Of a stretch of DNA of 64,000 bases, positions 42,800 to 54,533 are shown piece after piece (position 1 is the stretch's first letter; each line of letters begins with the position of its first letter). The position numbers and the translations under genes were made by a program. This stretch comes from Armigeres subalbatus. Lineage: Eukaryota > Arthropoda > Insecta > Diptera > Culicidae. The notes beneath the pieces are model-generated. The model saw only the letters and a list, made by a program, of their open reading frames with translations, searched no databases and had not been told where the DNA came from. The stretch lies in contig NC_085139.1 of the NCBI RefSeq assembly GCF_024139115.2, positions 14,851,533 through 14,915,532 of the forward strand, in the 5' to 3' direction.

Positions 42800-43463
42800 C
42801 GGACGAACGTGTGGTGATCGAAAGGTGGAAGCAGCACTACGAGGAACATCTGAATGGCGCTGAGAGTACAGGCAGTGAAAGTCAAGGCAGCGGAGGAGAT
42901 GACTACGTCAGTTCAGCGGACGATGGAAGCCAACCAGCCCCACCTTGAGGGAAGTTAAGGATGCCATTCAACAGCTAAAGACCAATAAAGCAGCTGGTAA
43001 GGATGGTATCGGAGCTGAGCTCATCAAGATGGGCCCGGAAAAGCTGGCCACTTGCCTGCACAAACTGATAGTCAGAATCTGGGAAACCGAACAGCTACCG
43101 GAGGAGTGGAAGGAAGGGGTTATATGCCCCATCTACAAGAAAGGCGACAAACTGGAGTGTGAGAACTTTCGAGCGATCACCATCCTTAATGCCGCCTACA
43201 AAGTGATATCCCAGATCATCTTCCGTCGTCTGTCACCATTAGTGAACGAGTTCGTGGGAAGTTATCAAGCCGGCTTCGTTGACGGCCGCTCGACAACGGA
43301 CCAGATCTTTACTGTACGGCAAATCCTTCAAAAATGCCGTGAATACCAGGTCCCAACGCACCATCTGTTCGTTGATTTCAAGGCGGCATACGACAGTATA
43401 GACCGCGTAGAGCTATGGAAAATTATGGACGAGAATAGCTCCCTGGTAAGCTTACCAGACTGA
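42754..43463 (+). pseudogene. LINE-C copy 3 linker end and RT fingers
   Basis: 42754-42948 (PRAEMCRDKDGSILTDERVV) and 42945-43463 (REVKDAIQQLKTNKAAGKDG to VDFKAAYDSIDRVELW, motif A) are in different frames, separated by a one-base change near 42940. The second ends at ENSSLVSLPD, where a base change near 43440 shifts to the palm frame. Confidence 0.87.
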
Positions 43464-43474
43464 TCAAAGCAACG

Positions 43475-44458
43475 GTGGATGGTGTGCAAAACTGTGTGAA
43501 GATTTCGGGCGAACACTCCAGTTCGTTCGAATCGCGCCGGGGACTAAGACAAGGTGACGGACTTTCGTGCCTGTTGTTCAACATTGCGCTAGAAGGTGTC
43601 ATGCGGAGAGCCGGGTGTAACAGCCGGGGTACGATTTTCAACAGATCCAGTCAATTTATTTGCTTCGCGGATGACATGGACATTGTCGGCCGAACATTTG
43701 CAAAGGTGGCAGAACTGTACACCCGCCTGAAACGTGAAGCAACAAAAGTTGGACTGGTGGTGAATGCGTCAAAGACAAAGTACATGCTTGTGGGCGGAAC
43801 CGAGCGCGACAGGGCCCGCCTGGGAAGCAGTGTTACGATAGACGGGGATACCTTCGAGGTGGTCGAGGAATTCGTCTACCTCGGATCCTTGCTAACGGCT
43901 GACAACAACGTTAGTCGTGAAATACGAAGGCGCATCATCTGTGGAAGTCGGGCCTACTACGGGCTCCAAAAGAAACTGCGGTCGAAAAAGATTCGCCACC
44001 GCACCAAATGTGTCATGTACAAGACGTTAATAAGACCGGTAGTCCTATACGGACATGAAACATGGACAATGCTCGAGGAGGACTTGCAAGCACTCGGAGT
44101 ATTCGAGAGACGGGTGCTTAGGACCATCTTTGGCGGTGTGCAAGAAGACGGTGTGTGGCGGCGAAGAATGAACCATGAGCTCGCCCAACTCTACGGCGAA
44201 CCCAGTATCCAGAAGGTAGCTAAAGCCGGAAGGGTACGATGGGCAGGACATGTTGCAAGAATGCTGGACAGCAACCCTGCAAAGATGGTGTTCGCTTCCG
44301 ATCCGGCAGGTACGAGACGGCATGGAGCGCAGCGAGCGAGATGGGCAGACCAGGTGCAGAACGACTTGGCGAGCGTGGGGCGTATCCGAGGATGGAGAGA
44401 TGCGGCCTCGAACCGTGTATTGTGGCGTCAAATTGTTGATTCAGTGTTATCTGTTTAG
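43475..44458 (+). CDS. LINE-C copy 3 RT palm and C-terminal domain
   Basis: 327 residues: GVQNCVKISGEHSSSFESRR, GLRQGDGLSCLLFN, ICFADDMDIVGRTF (catalytic pair), SKTKYMLVGG, EVVEEFVYLGSLLTADN, then the FERRVLRTIFGG and RVRWAGHVARM blocks, ending VDSVLSV and a TAG at 44456. Nearly the same protein as copy 1 on the other strand. The apparent start codon is arbitrary because the true frame enters from upstream. Confidence 0.92.
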   Translation: MDGVQNCVKISGEHSSSFESRRGLRQGDGLSCLLFNIALEGVMRRAGCNSRGTIFNRSSQFICFADDMDIVGRTFAKVAELYTRLKREATKVGLVVNASKTKYMLVGGTERDRARLGSSVTIDGDTFEVVEEFVYLGSLLTADNNVSREIRRRIICGSRAYYGLQKKLRSKKIRHRTKCVMYKTLIRPVVLYGHETWTMLEEDLQALGVFERRVLRTIFGGVQEDGVWRRRMNHELAQLYGEPSIQKVAKAGRVRWAGHVARMLDSNPAKMVFASDPAGTRRHGAQRARWADQVQNDLASVGRIRGWRDAASNRVLWRQIVDSVLSV

Positions 44459-44485
44459 ATGTTAACTAAATAAATGAATGAAATG

Positions 44486-45459
44486 GAAGCCAGAATATAC
44501 GCTTTTGTCCAATCTGTCCCATTCGTCACGGAACGACTTGAACAGCATGTCGTCTGGTGAAGTCGTAACTCGACCGAAACAAGTTTTATAAGCTGTGCCA
44601 AGTACCAACTCATAAATATGATGTCTACAAGGTAAATCTAATAACTTTCTTCCTAACATTCGTTCAAGGATAACAGCAGCTCAATTTTTCTCTCTGGAAT
44701 TCACATTTGTAGTATCACAGCATTTTTCGATGATAACACCATCTAGATTCCAGCATTCTCCATGCTACACTGCTAGCAGGCTAACGGAACACTGTTTAAG
44801 TAGTTTTCTGGAAATTCAATAGGAGCTTTGTTGGCCACTTGTTGTTGCCAAAATTGAAGCCGCGAGTTATCGTTTTGCAGTTCAGCTTCAATGTGGATAT
44901 TACTAATGTTGAAGAAATGTGTCATCCGGTTCTTGAAAGCCTTTAAGGATAATGGGTCTTTCTTTATACACGACTTTCTTATGCACTTCCAAGTTGAAAT
45001 GAGCTTAGCAATCTTTCGAATTACATTCCGTTTGAGCTGATGTGGTGAGCCGGCTTGATTCCAAATAGACACAGTTTCGGTGGCCACAATTCCGAGGCTT
45101 TGTGTGGCAGAAAATGTTCGGTTTTCACACGGAAACCGATAAAAGCTGACAATATCCAACTCCGACGGCAAATGATTTTTTGGAAGGTTTCTCCTTGCAA
45201 TGCCAGTTATGATGTCCCACCTTAATTTGTTTTTTGATGACATTTTCTTTTTCAGTACTGATTTCGTATGAATTGTTATAGAATTGGAAGGAAACTGAAA
45301 CCAACTCTCGATACCATTCCTCTTATATAGGCCCTGGGTGAATTCTAGAAACTTCGAAACGAAACAAACAAAAAATACAAAAGCGTTGTCAGAGCTACTG
45401 CTTGGGTGAAACTCAGTTAGTATGTGCTGATTTGTAGATAGGTCATTGTTTGTTCCCAA
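44486..45459 (-). pseudogene. Degraded gene of an uncharacterised arthropod protein family
   Basis: A 228-residue frame (45459-44773) has a basic N-terminal segment and a block IVATETVSIWNQAGSPHQLK. After a gap the minus strand reads CCDTTNVNS, an in-frame TGA near 44692, then AAVILERMLGRKLL, CRHHIYELVLGTAY and FKSFRDEWDRLDK. From memory, DTT-NT plus CRHHI-E blocks occur together in a recurrent uncharacterised arthropod protein; the function is unknown to me and may be TE-derived. The 3' end is cut at the LINE-C copy 3 tail, and a central segment seems deleted. Confidence 0.6.
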
Positions 45460-45972
45460 CTATCGTACTACTGAGACTCAGTAAATCGTGAATAACTTTT
45501 AAACGGCTGGAGATAGAAAGATGCCTTCTTCAGCAAAGTTGTTCGTTATAAAATTCCCCATCTTTCTATGTATGCCTAGTTTAAACGGCGTTACCATGGA
45601 TACCCGATTTGGGTGCATTAATAGAAAAATATATTTTAAAAATCATCATTTCAGCGAATTTAAAACTTCAGTACAAAAAATATTGATGTAAAACATTCCG
45701 TATCAAAGTTTTAGCATAAAGTTTAGATATTAGGTTAAATGTAAAAAATATAAAATTGATGGGTTTCATCGAATTTTTTTCCGATATACCTTTTTTTTCG
45801 ATGGTACCTCTAAAAAAAGCACTTTTTTCATAGAATGCGTCGGGGCTACCCCTAAACGTCATTTCCCAGAGTTGTCGTAGAACAATTTTTCTTTTGTTAT
45901 ACCCTAAGCTTTCATTTGAAGGTTGAGCCCCCAAAATCCCAAACTTTGTCCAATTTTGGGACACCCTACTGT
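45460..45972. other. Unassigned AT-rich sequence
   Basis: Contains gataacttttaaacggctgg-like text that I cannot assign. No gene seen. Confidence 0.4.
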
Positions 45973-46718
45973 ACATTCTCTCATTGATCGGCCACCAACC
46001 GATCACGCGCCTTTGCATATCGCCCATCACTATGAAACCTGTTCTCAGCTCGTGTGTGTTGCCGCAGCTCTGATAGATGGTATGAGTATCTCTAAACGTT
46101 CGCACCATTGATCCCTTCCAACAAACCTCCTGCAGCGCTACGATGCCGAATCCACGGTCCTTGAGCACATCGGCGAATATGCGTGTGCTGCCGATGAAGT
46201 TGAGAGATTTGCAGTTCCACGAACCGAGTTTCCAATCGCTGGACCCTTCTCGTCGCGGTGGTCTTCGCCGATGGTTCCGGTCCGTACTCTCTTGTTGATT
46301 GTTCGTTGCTTATGTTTTTTTAAAGGCTGGCTTGCAGGGCCTAACACCAAATGCCCCAAATTTCCGGAGGACCATTCCTCTTTATTCCCGGTGGACCATG
46401 GTGCACAGTTTCACTTAGAGTCCCTCGCTGGCACTCGGACGATGATCAGCCGCCCCTAACATGGAGAACAGACGCTCAGTAAGATTTGCACCTCCGGAGA
46501 GGAGCGAACCCCCCCTTCCCTGTCAGTATACGACCATAGTTCCTACCGGGGTTGGTTACCCGATCTTCCCTAAGGTTGCTCGTATCCCGGCTAGCACCAC
46601 GGGGAGGTAGGGATAGGACTTGCTGAGTAAGAGGCTAAGGACCGCGAGATGGGGTCTATTTTATTCCTTCAGGTACGCGAAGTACCAATGGTACGCTTTA
46701 CCCAGCATTTGCCGTGCC
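45973..46718 (-). mobile_element. LINE-C copy 4: 5' leader and endonuclease start only
   Basis: Matches 41080 down to about 40336, including the exact 5' terminus. Endonuclease residues GIVALQEVCWKGS and GDMQRRVIGWWPINERM are visible. It stops within the endonuclease at 45973, so the 3' end is missing, which is unusual because target-primed insertions lose the 5' end. Confidence 0.85.
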
Positions 46719-49700
46719 AATTACGCATTATATATTTCCTAAATTTTCGGTCACATCATGTTAAATTCTTTAGCATAAACAGCGATCCTTATGATCAATT
46801 TTAATAAGCGTCTTAAGAAGTTTATTTATAGGTACAACTGTAATCTAATTCGAAGCGTAGTACATCACACCATCGCGCCTGCTTATTCAATAAGATCGAT
46901 TTGAAACTAATCGAACCTTCTATGGCAATAAATGGAAGAATTTCATCTGATCGGTACCTACTTCCCCCAATTGTGCAAACACATAAAACAGACAACGCGG
47001 ATGCAGTTGTATTATACAAGCAGCAATAAACTATTACAAATCCCATCATTCGTCACTGTGGTTAAAGTTTGAACATTAAGTTAAACCGTAACGAAGAGTC
47101 CGGTAATCCTTCTGTGTGGTCCCGAGAAACAGAAACAACATTCCCAATGAGAAAAGCTCGTTGCAACACTTGGTTCTAAGTGTTTCAAGCGCAAGAATCA
47201 CAATACGATTCCTGAAGCATTCTGCCCCATAAAGCCCCCGGAACCAATTGCGTCAGAATAGAGGTAGTTAGAATCACCCCCTTTTCGGAAGCGCCACTCG
47301 AGCTCGCTTTGGTGCCAACGACAACGATGGAGATGAGCCATTTTATTTCGTTCCCTGCTCGAGTATGAATGAAAAGTGCAAACGTGACACACTACCTGAT
47401 GCTAACTGCTGCTGCCCGCCATGAGTGTTGTTTGCATGTCGGTTGTGGTCTTGTGGTGGATGATTCCACCATTCAACCAGCAGGTGGTGGTATCCAACGA
47501 TGGGCAAACGGACGAAACCATCGCATCGACTCGCAGTCTGTATGGACTGGAATGGCAAGCAAGCGAGAAAAAAAAATCGGACCCATTTTACAGTTTGACC
47601 AGTCGGTGTCCGTCCGGGTTGGAACCTGTTAACTAGTTGAGCCGGACCGAACCGGACCGGAGTCGCCATCTCGTTCGCATCTCGGTGTGATCCAAATCCT
47701 CTCGGTCGGTCATCCGATATAAATTGCATAACCCAACCTCGGGATGGATACCTGGCTGGATCCATTCGAACTTGCATTCGTAGCTATGTTCATTCTTGCT
47801 TTTGTGTACAGTGCAGGGTCTTCGAATAAAATTTGAGCAGAACGTTATATACCTATTTAGCAATTTGTGGTGATAGAATTTGATATTCGTTGCTAATATT
47901 CCATTCATGTGCAATGCCACAACAAGATATGCTTTTTATTTAAGCATGATATGAATGTATGAAGAAAATCGAATGTTATTTTCAAAAGTCGTTTTACATT
48001 TACACATTCCGTGATTAGAACTGCCGGCCACTGTGCCCCGGTGTTTGGTTTTGGAGCTTCGAAACTCGTTTCGAGTGGCTGGCCGAGGCGATGCCAACGG
48101 AGGTAACAAGAATCCGTTTGCTTGTTTGTTTCCATTATTCTGAGCTCTGGAAGTGGCGCCTCCGCACCACCATCGCCCATCGCCGTATGGCAACAGTAGT
48201 CAAAAGGATAGTTTTAATTAAAAATGCAGCAATAATTACATACGTAAGTTGTTCAATAAATTACAGCGACAAAATGTAATTAATGGCGTGTTGTTTAGGG
48301 TAAATTAACACTGACTTATTTATTTTCTAATTTTTCCTCGTAGGATTCGGTCCAGGGAAACAGATGCCACCTTTGTGGCATTGCTCTTCGCAAATGTGTG
48401 TTTGTCTGTGCTCGGATGCGAATGTGACACCGGGGAGCAATATGGTTTCTAGTTTTCTCCCCGGGGACATTCCATTCCACGGGAGTTGTTTCTGGTGCAG
48501 TGAATTACGATCTTGACAGTAGAGCAGCAATAAATGTATTAAAAGTAAATGAATGGGAAAGTTTACGGTATCTGGTTTTTGGAGATATTTAGAAGCGTAA
48601 CGAAGTACAAATGCACTACAAGATGCAGTATTACATAAATTGCCATGAATAAGAGCGTTTTTGTGACTCATAGAAGACAGTTGTATCCTAGTACTTTACA
48701 ATAATGTGAATTGTCAATGAATTCCCCCGCGACAATGTGGGTAGCAATCAGGAGCTTACGAATTTTTTGCATTGAATATTTGAACTTTTTATTAAAACTT
48801 TTAGTGAAATCGATTTTTTAAAAGTGTTTATATTGATAAAGTACTCTTTGGTCGGCGATTTTCCCTCCTCGGATTAGACTACTATAAAGTGACGCACTAT
48901 TCGACCTTCAACGGAGCTTATTTTATATTCTGTGAAAAAACGTACCGTCAAATGGGTCAACTTGCAACACTGGATAGCAAATTATGACGTTCAGAATATA
49001 ATTTCGTATCGTTTTTTGCCTTGGTCCACTCAGACGGGTAGTACTCAAAGCTCAAAACTTTCACATTTCGAAAAAATGAGTATTAATGTACAAAGCTGCT
49101 TATTAACCTTCTGTCTGTGCTAAAAAAAACTTACATTGTCTGTGTTCTGGGGTCGAATTGACCCCAAATGATTATAACTTTTTGATTCTTTGGTCGATTC
49201 CGGATTTTTTGGGATGGATCGAAAGATAAATTAATCATCTTTTAGTACGTTACCTAATATTCACCATAGGTTATATAGGTTATATAATTTGTTATACCCA
49301 TTTTGAACTGAACCTTTTCTAAAAGGTTATGCAGGAAGACATGTGCTTTGATATGAGGCATTGATTAGTTTAGAATTTGGCTCTAGGTGGTGGTATGTAT
49401 AAAACCATTATTTTAGACTGCCCAAGATACTCCGATATATGGAATATTGTACTTTCTAAATATTCTTATCGAACAAATTTGGAATTTGTAACGATGATGC
49501 AATAATAAGTACTTCTTACAATGGGTGGCGCTAGTGAGTAGTTATAATTGAGTATATTGTTCCATGTAAGATCTCATGAATTTTGAGGCGTAGTATTTTT
49601 GGCAAACATGAATTTTGGGGTAGGGTCATCCAAAGGTTTTATTCTCATTCAATTTGCTCTAGTGATGCAAATGAAAGAATGAGTTTACGGAATACGTTTA

Positions 49701-49836
49701 GGTGATTCTAGGAAACCCTGGATTTAAGGCCTTTTGATCAACACGCAGTATATGTTCTTGGCCATTCAAAAAATCCTTGTAGTCAAGGTCTTTGGTTCTA
49801 CACGCGTAACCAAAGGTCAGCCAATCTGTTTCAAAT
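46719..49836. other. About 3.1 kb of unassigned DNA
   Basis: No recognisable domains or arrays. 47200-48200 is comparatively GC-rich and less repetitive in look. A TATA-like gatataaattgcata lies near 47716, but no downstream gene is evident. Confidence 0.45.
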
Positions 49837-49848
49837 ATGCTACATTAT

Positions 49849-50296
49849 TTTTTTTTTATTTTTTTTATTCCTTTATTTATTTGTTAGGCACTCTGTGTTA
49901 CTTAACCGCTACTGTGCCGAGATCTACTGTGGTATTCTGCTGTACAGAATCCACACAGAATCTATTTTTAGATTTCCATTACCATTATTGTTGTCGGTGC
50001 CAGTCCATCTCGTCGTGAGTCCATTGTGTCCGTTTGTCCATGTCGTGTATCCATTGATCGTTGTATTGTTCGATTGCCATTTATTCGGGTAACGTTGGAG
50101 GAAGCCCTCCGAGAAGAGTGTCAAAGTGTCAGTCGTCATCAGGCAGCCGTGACGGTAAGGCGCGTACCCCAAACGCCACCGTATGGGCTGCGGATCCGGC
50201 GACTGACGAGGGTTTGGTGGAGGGGCTGGGAATCGAACCCATGACCATTCGCTTGTAAGGCGAACGTGTAGCCAACTACGCTACGGGACCCCCCCA
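49849..50296 (-). mobile_element. tRNA-Val-like SINE (448 bp)
   Basis: Flanked by a perfect 12-bp duplication atgctacattat (49837-49848 and 50297-50308). The minus strand begins with a tRNA-like head: B box GGTTCGATTCC and anticodon stem TTCGC/GCGAA with loop CTTACAA, so the anticodon position is TAC (valine). It ends in an A-rich tail. Different family from the GAA-tailed SINEs. Confidence 0.9.
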
Positions 50297-50392
50297 ATGC
50301 TACATTATCTTAGTTATAAAAAGAATAGAATGTGTTCACTAGAGTGGGGCGTCATGGTAATTTTTTCAAATCAATGGTTTTTCAAAACCATT

Positions 50393-50783
50393 CTGGATCC
50401 CGAACAACTGTGCAGAATTTTGACCCGATTGGTTGCTTCCTCGCTTTCCTCATCGCGTTTGAAGTTTCTTTGGAAATTAGTATGGGAGAACTATATTTTT
50501 GCATTTTTACTTCTAGAGATTCCAGTTCATTGTAAACCAAGTGGCACATTGCGTTAAACCGTAATACCTTCTTCGGAAAAGTCTTTCGGCATCTTTCAGA
50601 CTATATGCTCACGTATTAAGTCACGTGATTGACGATTAATTGAACCCGCTAGGAGCAAAAATGTGAAAAATACGATTTCCTCCACTAATCTCCATATAAA
50701 TTTAAAACGCGATGCGGAAAGCGAGGACGCACCCAATCGAACCCATATTTTGCACAGTTGATTGGGGTCCCAAAACGATCCAG
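50393..50783. mobile_element. Foldback element with ~100-bp inverted repeats
   Basis: 50393-50488 (ctggatcc...gaacaactgtgca...cctcgctttcc) pairs with 50681-50783. The spacer is 192 bp and non-coding. Sequences on either side (about 49747-49840 with 50309-50335, and 50857-50970) resemble each other in direct orientation, so the element may be part of a larger duplicated unit. Confidence 0.65.
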
Positions 50784-51359
50784 AAAAACCTTGATCTCAC
50801 TTGATTGGATGAAGTTTGCGTTTTTCCATATATATTCTCTATATATATTTCCATATATGTTCTCAGCCATTCAAGAAATCCCTTGAATCAAGACCTTTAG
50901 GGTCTACACTATCAGATAACCTGTTTGAAATATGGTACACGCTCTTAGTGATAGGAAGATTAGAATGCGTTTACACTATCCAGACCCCGTTCAATTTTGG
51001 CAACACGTTCCAAACATTTATGTTGCCAAAATCGAATGGTTTTTGTTTTTTCATGATACTTCACATTTCTTAACTTATTGTGACACTAGACACCTTGTGA
51101 CACTTTTTTACGCGAATTTTGAAATCCAAGCGTTTTTTCTGCGATTTCTCATCGAATTTTTTTGACGTAGAACGTCTGTCTTTTCTATATTGAGGTACAC
51201 TTTACGATTGCAAAAAATCGAAAAACGTCACGAAAATATGATAGACTTTGATCGTTTTTTTACCGTTCCGCGCGAGAATTGATCAATAAGATCAGATCAA
51301 ATGTGTGGATAGGTTTGAAGTGAACTAAATAAAAGATGAATGAGTGATGAGTCTAATAT

Positions 51360-52090
51360 ACGGGGGATACACACATCTTACATCTCACTTCTCGTATCAA
51401 ATGTCTCACTTCTCACTTCTTTATCTCACTTCTCACTTGTAGCTTTTCATTTCTCGGCTCTCACTTATAACTTCTCACTTTTCACATATCACATCTTTAT
51501 CTCTTTTCTAAGTTCTCACTATTCACTTCTCACCTATCACTTTGCACCTCTCGCTCCTCAATTCTCACTTCTCACTTCTTACTTCCCATTCCCCACTTCT
51601 ATCTTCTAACTTAACCCTTCTTGCCTTCCCTTCTCACATCTTACTACTTTTCATTTCTCGCTCCTCACTTCTCCCATCTCACTTCTCACAACCCAGTTCT
51701 CTCCATTTAATTCTTCTCACTTCTCGCTTCTCACTTTTCACTACTTACTTCTCGTATTGAATTTCTCACTTCTCATTTGTCGCCTCCAACCTATTTCTCG
51801 GCTCTCAATTCTCGTTTCTCACTTCCCACATCTTACATCTCACTTCTCTTACTGAATTTCTCACTTTTCAATTTCACTTCTCATTTGTCGCTTCCAACCC
51901 ATTTCTCGGCTCTCACTTATCACTTCTCGTTTCTCACTTCCTGCTTCTCATATCTTACACCTCACTTCTCGTATCGAATTTCTCACTTCTAAATCCCACT
52001 TCTCACTTGTAGCTTCTCATTTCTCATTTCTCACTTATCACTTCTCGTTTCTCACTTCCCATTTTTCAAATCTCACATATTTATCTCATT
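51360..52090 (+). repeat. TTCTCACTT degenerate tandem repeat
   Basis: About 730 bp of cttctcacttctcactt-like words, with a looser 110-bp period of longer blocks (atttctcggctctcactt). It encodes only Leu/Ser/Phe/His-rich artefact frames. Same motif family as the palindromic repeats at 0.5, 20 and 26 kb. Confidence 0.8.
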
Positions 52091-52094
52091 TCTT

Positions 52095-52290
52095 ACTTAC
52101 TTACTTACTTTACTTACTTATGGATCCTGTACACCTCCGGTGGTGCAAAGGGCCGACTTGAAAGATCTTCATCCTGAGCGTTGCCCGGCTATCGCTTTAA
52201 CCTGTTGCCAGGTTAGATTTCGGTCGACTTCTTTTATTTCTTTATTGAGGCTTCGCCGCCACACAGTGCTTCGAACCTATGGAACTACGG
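52095..52290 (-). mobile_element. Probable non-LTR element 3' end
   Basis: (CTTA)n near 52098-52130, followed by ggatcctgtacacctccgg, ggccgacttgaaagatcttc and cgcttcgccgcc-like text. From memory this resembles the 3' ends of mosquito RTE-like elements read on the minus strand. No coding region remains. Confidence 0.35.
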
Positions 52291-52380
52291 GACAAAAATC
52301 ATAACTTACATTCTACACGTTTTAACTCAATGGTGTCTTTGGGAAAATGATTGTAAACTAGTTTTTCTCCTATTTGCATT

Positions 52381-52710
52381 ATTGACCTATGTTAAATTGA
52401 TCATTGCATTAGTGGCGTAAACGCCAAATTTCATTACATATATTACGCTTCGTATATTCGAGATCATTTTGGGAAAATTGTCACTTATGATAAAAACTAC
52501 TATTTGCGTAATTGACCTATGTTGAACAGATAATTGCATAAATGCCGTAAACGCCAGATTTTACGATATGCCTCAAAGAACCAGGATCTTTTTACGAAAA
52601 ATATGTGATATGATAATGTGGTATGATAACAGTTTTTATTACAACAATTGACCAATTTCCAATTGATCATCTCATAAGTGACGTAAACGCCAGCTCTCAT
52701 GTTTTATACT
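52381..52710. repeat. 131-bp tandem repeat
   Basis: About 2.5 units starting near 52381, 52511 and 52647, each with attgacctatgtt...gataattgcat...gccgtaaacgccag. AT-rich, diverged. Confidence 0.7.
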
Positions 52711-52732
52711 ATAGAATCAGAATATCCTTAGT

Positions 52733-52762
52733 AATCATCATCATCATCATCATCATCATCAT
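52733..52762. repeat. (ATC)n microsatellite
   Basis: About nine perfect ATC units. Confidence 0.9.
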
Positions 52763-52829
52763 AACTCTTTACGGAGTCATGGCTCTTGGTGATATGTACA
52801 TTCATATCATCTTATTAGGAAGTTAGTAA

Positions 52830-54160
52830 CAGAGGGGTAGAAGCCAGCGTACTCGTGGTGACTGGGATTATCATCAGAATGAAGGAAATTTGCTGATATT
52901 TCTAATGGTTGATACGTCAACTATGAAATCATGGGCAGTAGAGCAACAATCAGACTCTCATCTGAGCTCTCATCCTCCGAAAATTTTCGTTTGTAGGTGC
53001 TATGTCCTATGCGTCCATCAAAACCCTATTTCCATACAAGTTTCACCGTCCTTGAGCTCTCTACCGAACATTTCTGCATAATGCTTAGCGAGGTACAATT
53101 CATCAGGTCTTGCAAATTAACCTCAGCGGACGCTTCAGACGCGGAAACCTGTGTAGGAATGTTTTTTTCCCTTTTCCTTTTTCAACGCGTAAAGGCTAGG
53201 AAGCAGATTTGCATGCACCTCGTTTAAAGTACTTTGCAGCAGATTGTACTTTCTGTCGAATAAACTCAAGTCAATGTACAACGCCAGTACTTGTGTCGCT
53301 GTCATTACCTTTTCATGATTTACGCTTGAGCTACTTGATATATTATCCGCAAATGCTAGCTCCTCAGGTTAATTTTTATTGATAAGGTCTTCAACACGTA
53401 GTTTCTTGGTTTTATTCGAACATTCCTGAAACGGTTTTTGAAGACTCGGCAATTCCTTCAATATTTATTTTCGGATTGCGAAGAAGATTTACCAACGAAG
53501 ACAATCAGAGAGTTTTGCTTCTCGAATTTCTCGGATGATCGAAAGCTCTTTAACCATTTTTGATCAATTCTCAAACAAAAGATTTTGCAAAACTGCTTTA
53601 GTTCGTTCTCAAGTTCCTCGGAGAAATTGTTATTGAGCGCAAGAGTATCATCTAGAAAATCGTTAACAGCTATTAATAGAGCAAGTAAGAGCAGCTGGAA
53701 TCACTTCCATTCTCTTAAGAATACTATAAGTGAGATCTGGTGCGATTTTCAGAGATGTGTTTTGATGTACTTTTTTTAAAAAGCTGTTTTAAGTTGTAGA
53801 TTATTTCTTCCTATATAACGTCATGTCCAAGACTTGGAAGCTTCACTTATCACAATGATCGAAATATGTCCCACTGAAACACATTTGATTGGATATTACT
53901 TACTTGATTTTACGCTTTCCATATCGATTTTCATCGTGAAAGCTACAGTTCGAAAATTTAGGCAATGAAAAAGATGCTTTTCACTAACAGGTGATAAATT
54001 ATCCACTTTCAGCGATAGAAATGTTTACAAACACGAGTTGTTTTGATCGTCCCAGTGACCTCACAAAGATACTAATGCGCATACAGCATAATTGAAACAT
54101 ATGTTAATATCATGGTTTACTTGATTCGACTAAATACGAGAGTCGATTTTTCCATTTTTG
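52830..54160. other. About 1.3 kb of unassigned DNA
   Basis: Only short open frames; no domain or repeat recognised. Confidence 0.5.
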
Positions 54161-54233
54161 TCCAAGGGGCACAGCACTGTGCGCCATGAGCCTCTGGGTC
54201 TGCCTCTGCTGCGATGTCCCGCTGGGTTCCAGT

Positions 54234-54482
54234 CTAATGCTTGCTTACGTTTCCGCCCCTACGTAGAGTGTGGCCGACCCAGCCCCACTTCCGATCCCGG
54301 ATTTCTGTTGCTATCGGCCGCTGGTGACAACGACGATGGAGCTCGTTGTTTGAGATCCAGTTGTGAGGCCACCAGGCCCGAATTATATACCGCAGGCATC
54401 TGTTAATGAACACCTGCAGCCGTTGAGTGTTCTCCACTGATACGCACCATGTTTCGCTAGCGTATAACAGCACAGATTTCAC
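54234..54482 (-). pseudogene. LINE-A copy 2 C-terminal domain
   Basis: LLYASETWCVSVENTQRLQV, FINRCLRYIIRAWWPHNWIS and the WGWVGHTLRR box, the C-terminal signature of this RTE-like lineage. Separated from the RT by a stop at 54534. Confidence 0.85.
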
Positions 54483-54533
54483 GTTAGAGTTGAAAATTCG
54501 TATTTTGGTGCGTTCACTTATCTGCCTGTTTTT

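Larger units (their letters stand above)
42052..44485 (+). mobile_element. LINE-C copy 3, 5'-truncated
   Basis: Starts inside the endonuclease (LIDFAASKNMA) and runs to the tail aactaaataaatgaatgaaa at about 44485. Close to copy 1 (few differences by eye over 2.4 kb) but inverted relative to it. Frames break near 42640, 42940 and 43440. No clear target duplication. Confidence 0.9.

Noticed and set aside
41337..44485. Twin-priming 5' inversion of a single LINE-C
   Set aside because: Both outer ends are 3' tails and the minus part is more diverged, which twin priming does not produce.
47700..47800. Host gene promoter with TATA box
   Set aside because: A TATA-like word exists near 47716, but no downstream coding exon or initiator could be supported.
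51340..52000. Leu/Ser/Phe/His-rich open frames resembling membrane proteins
   Set aside because: They are translations of TTCTCACTT repeats.
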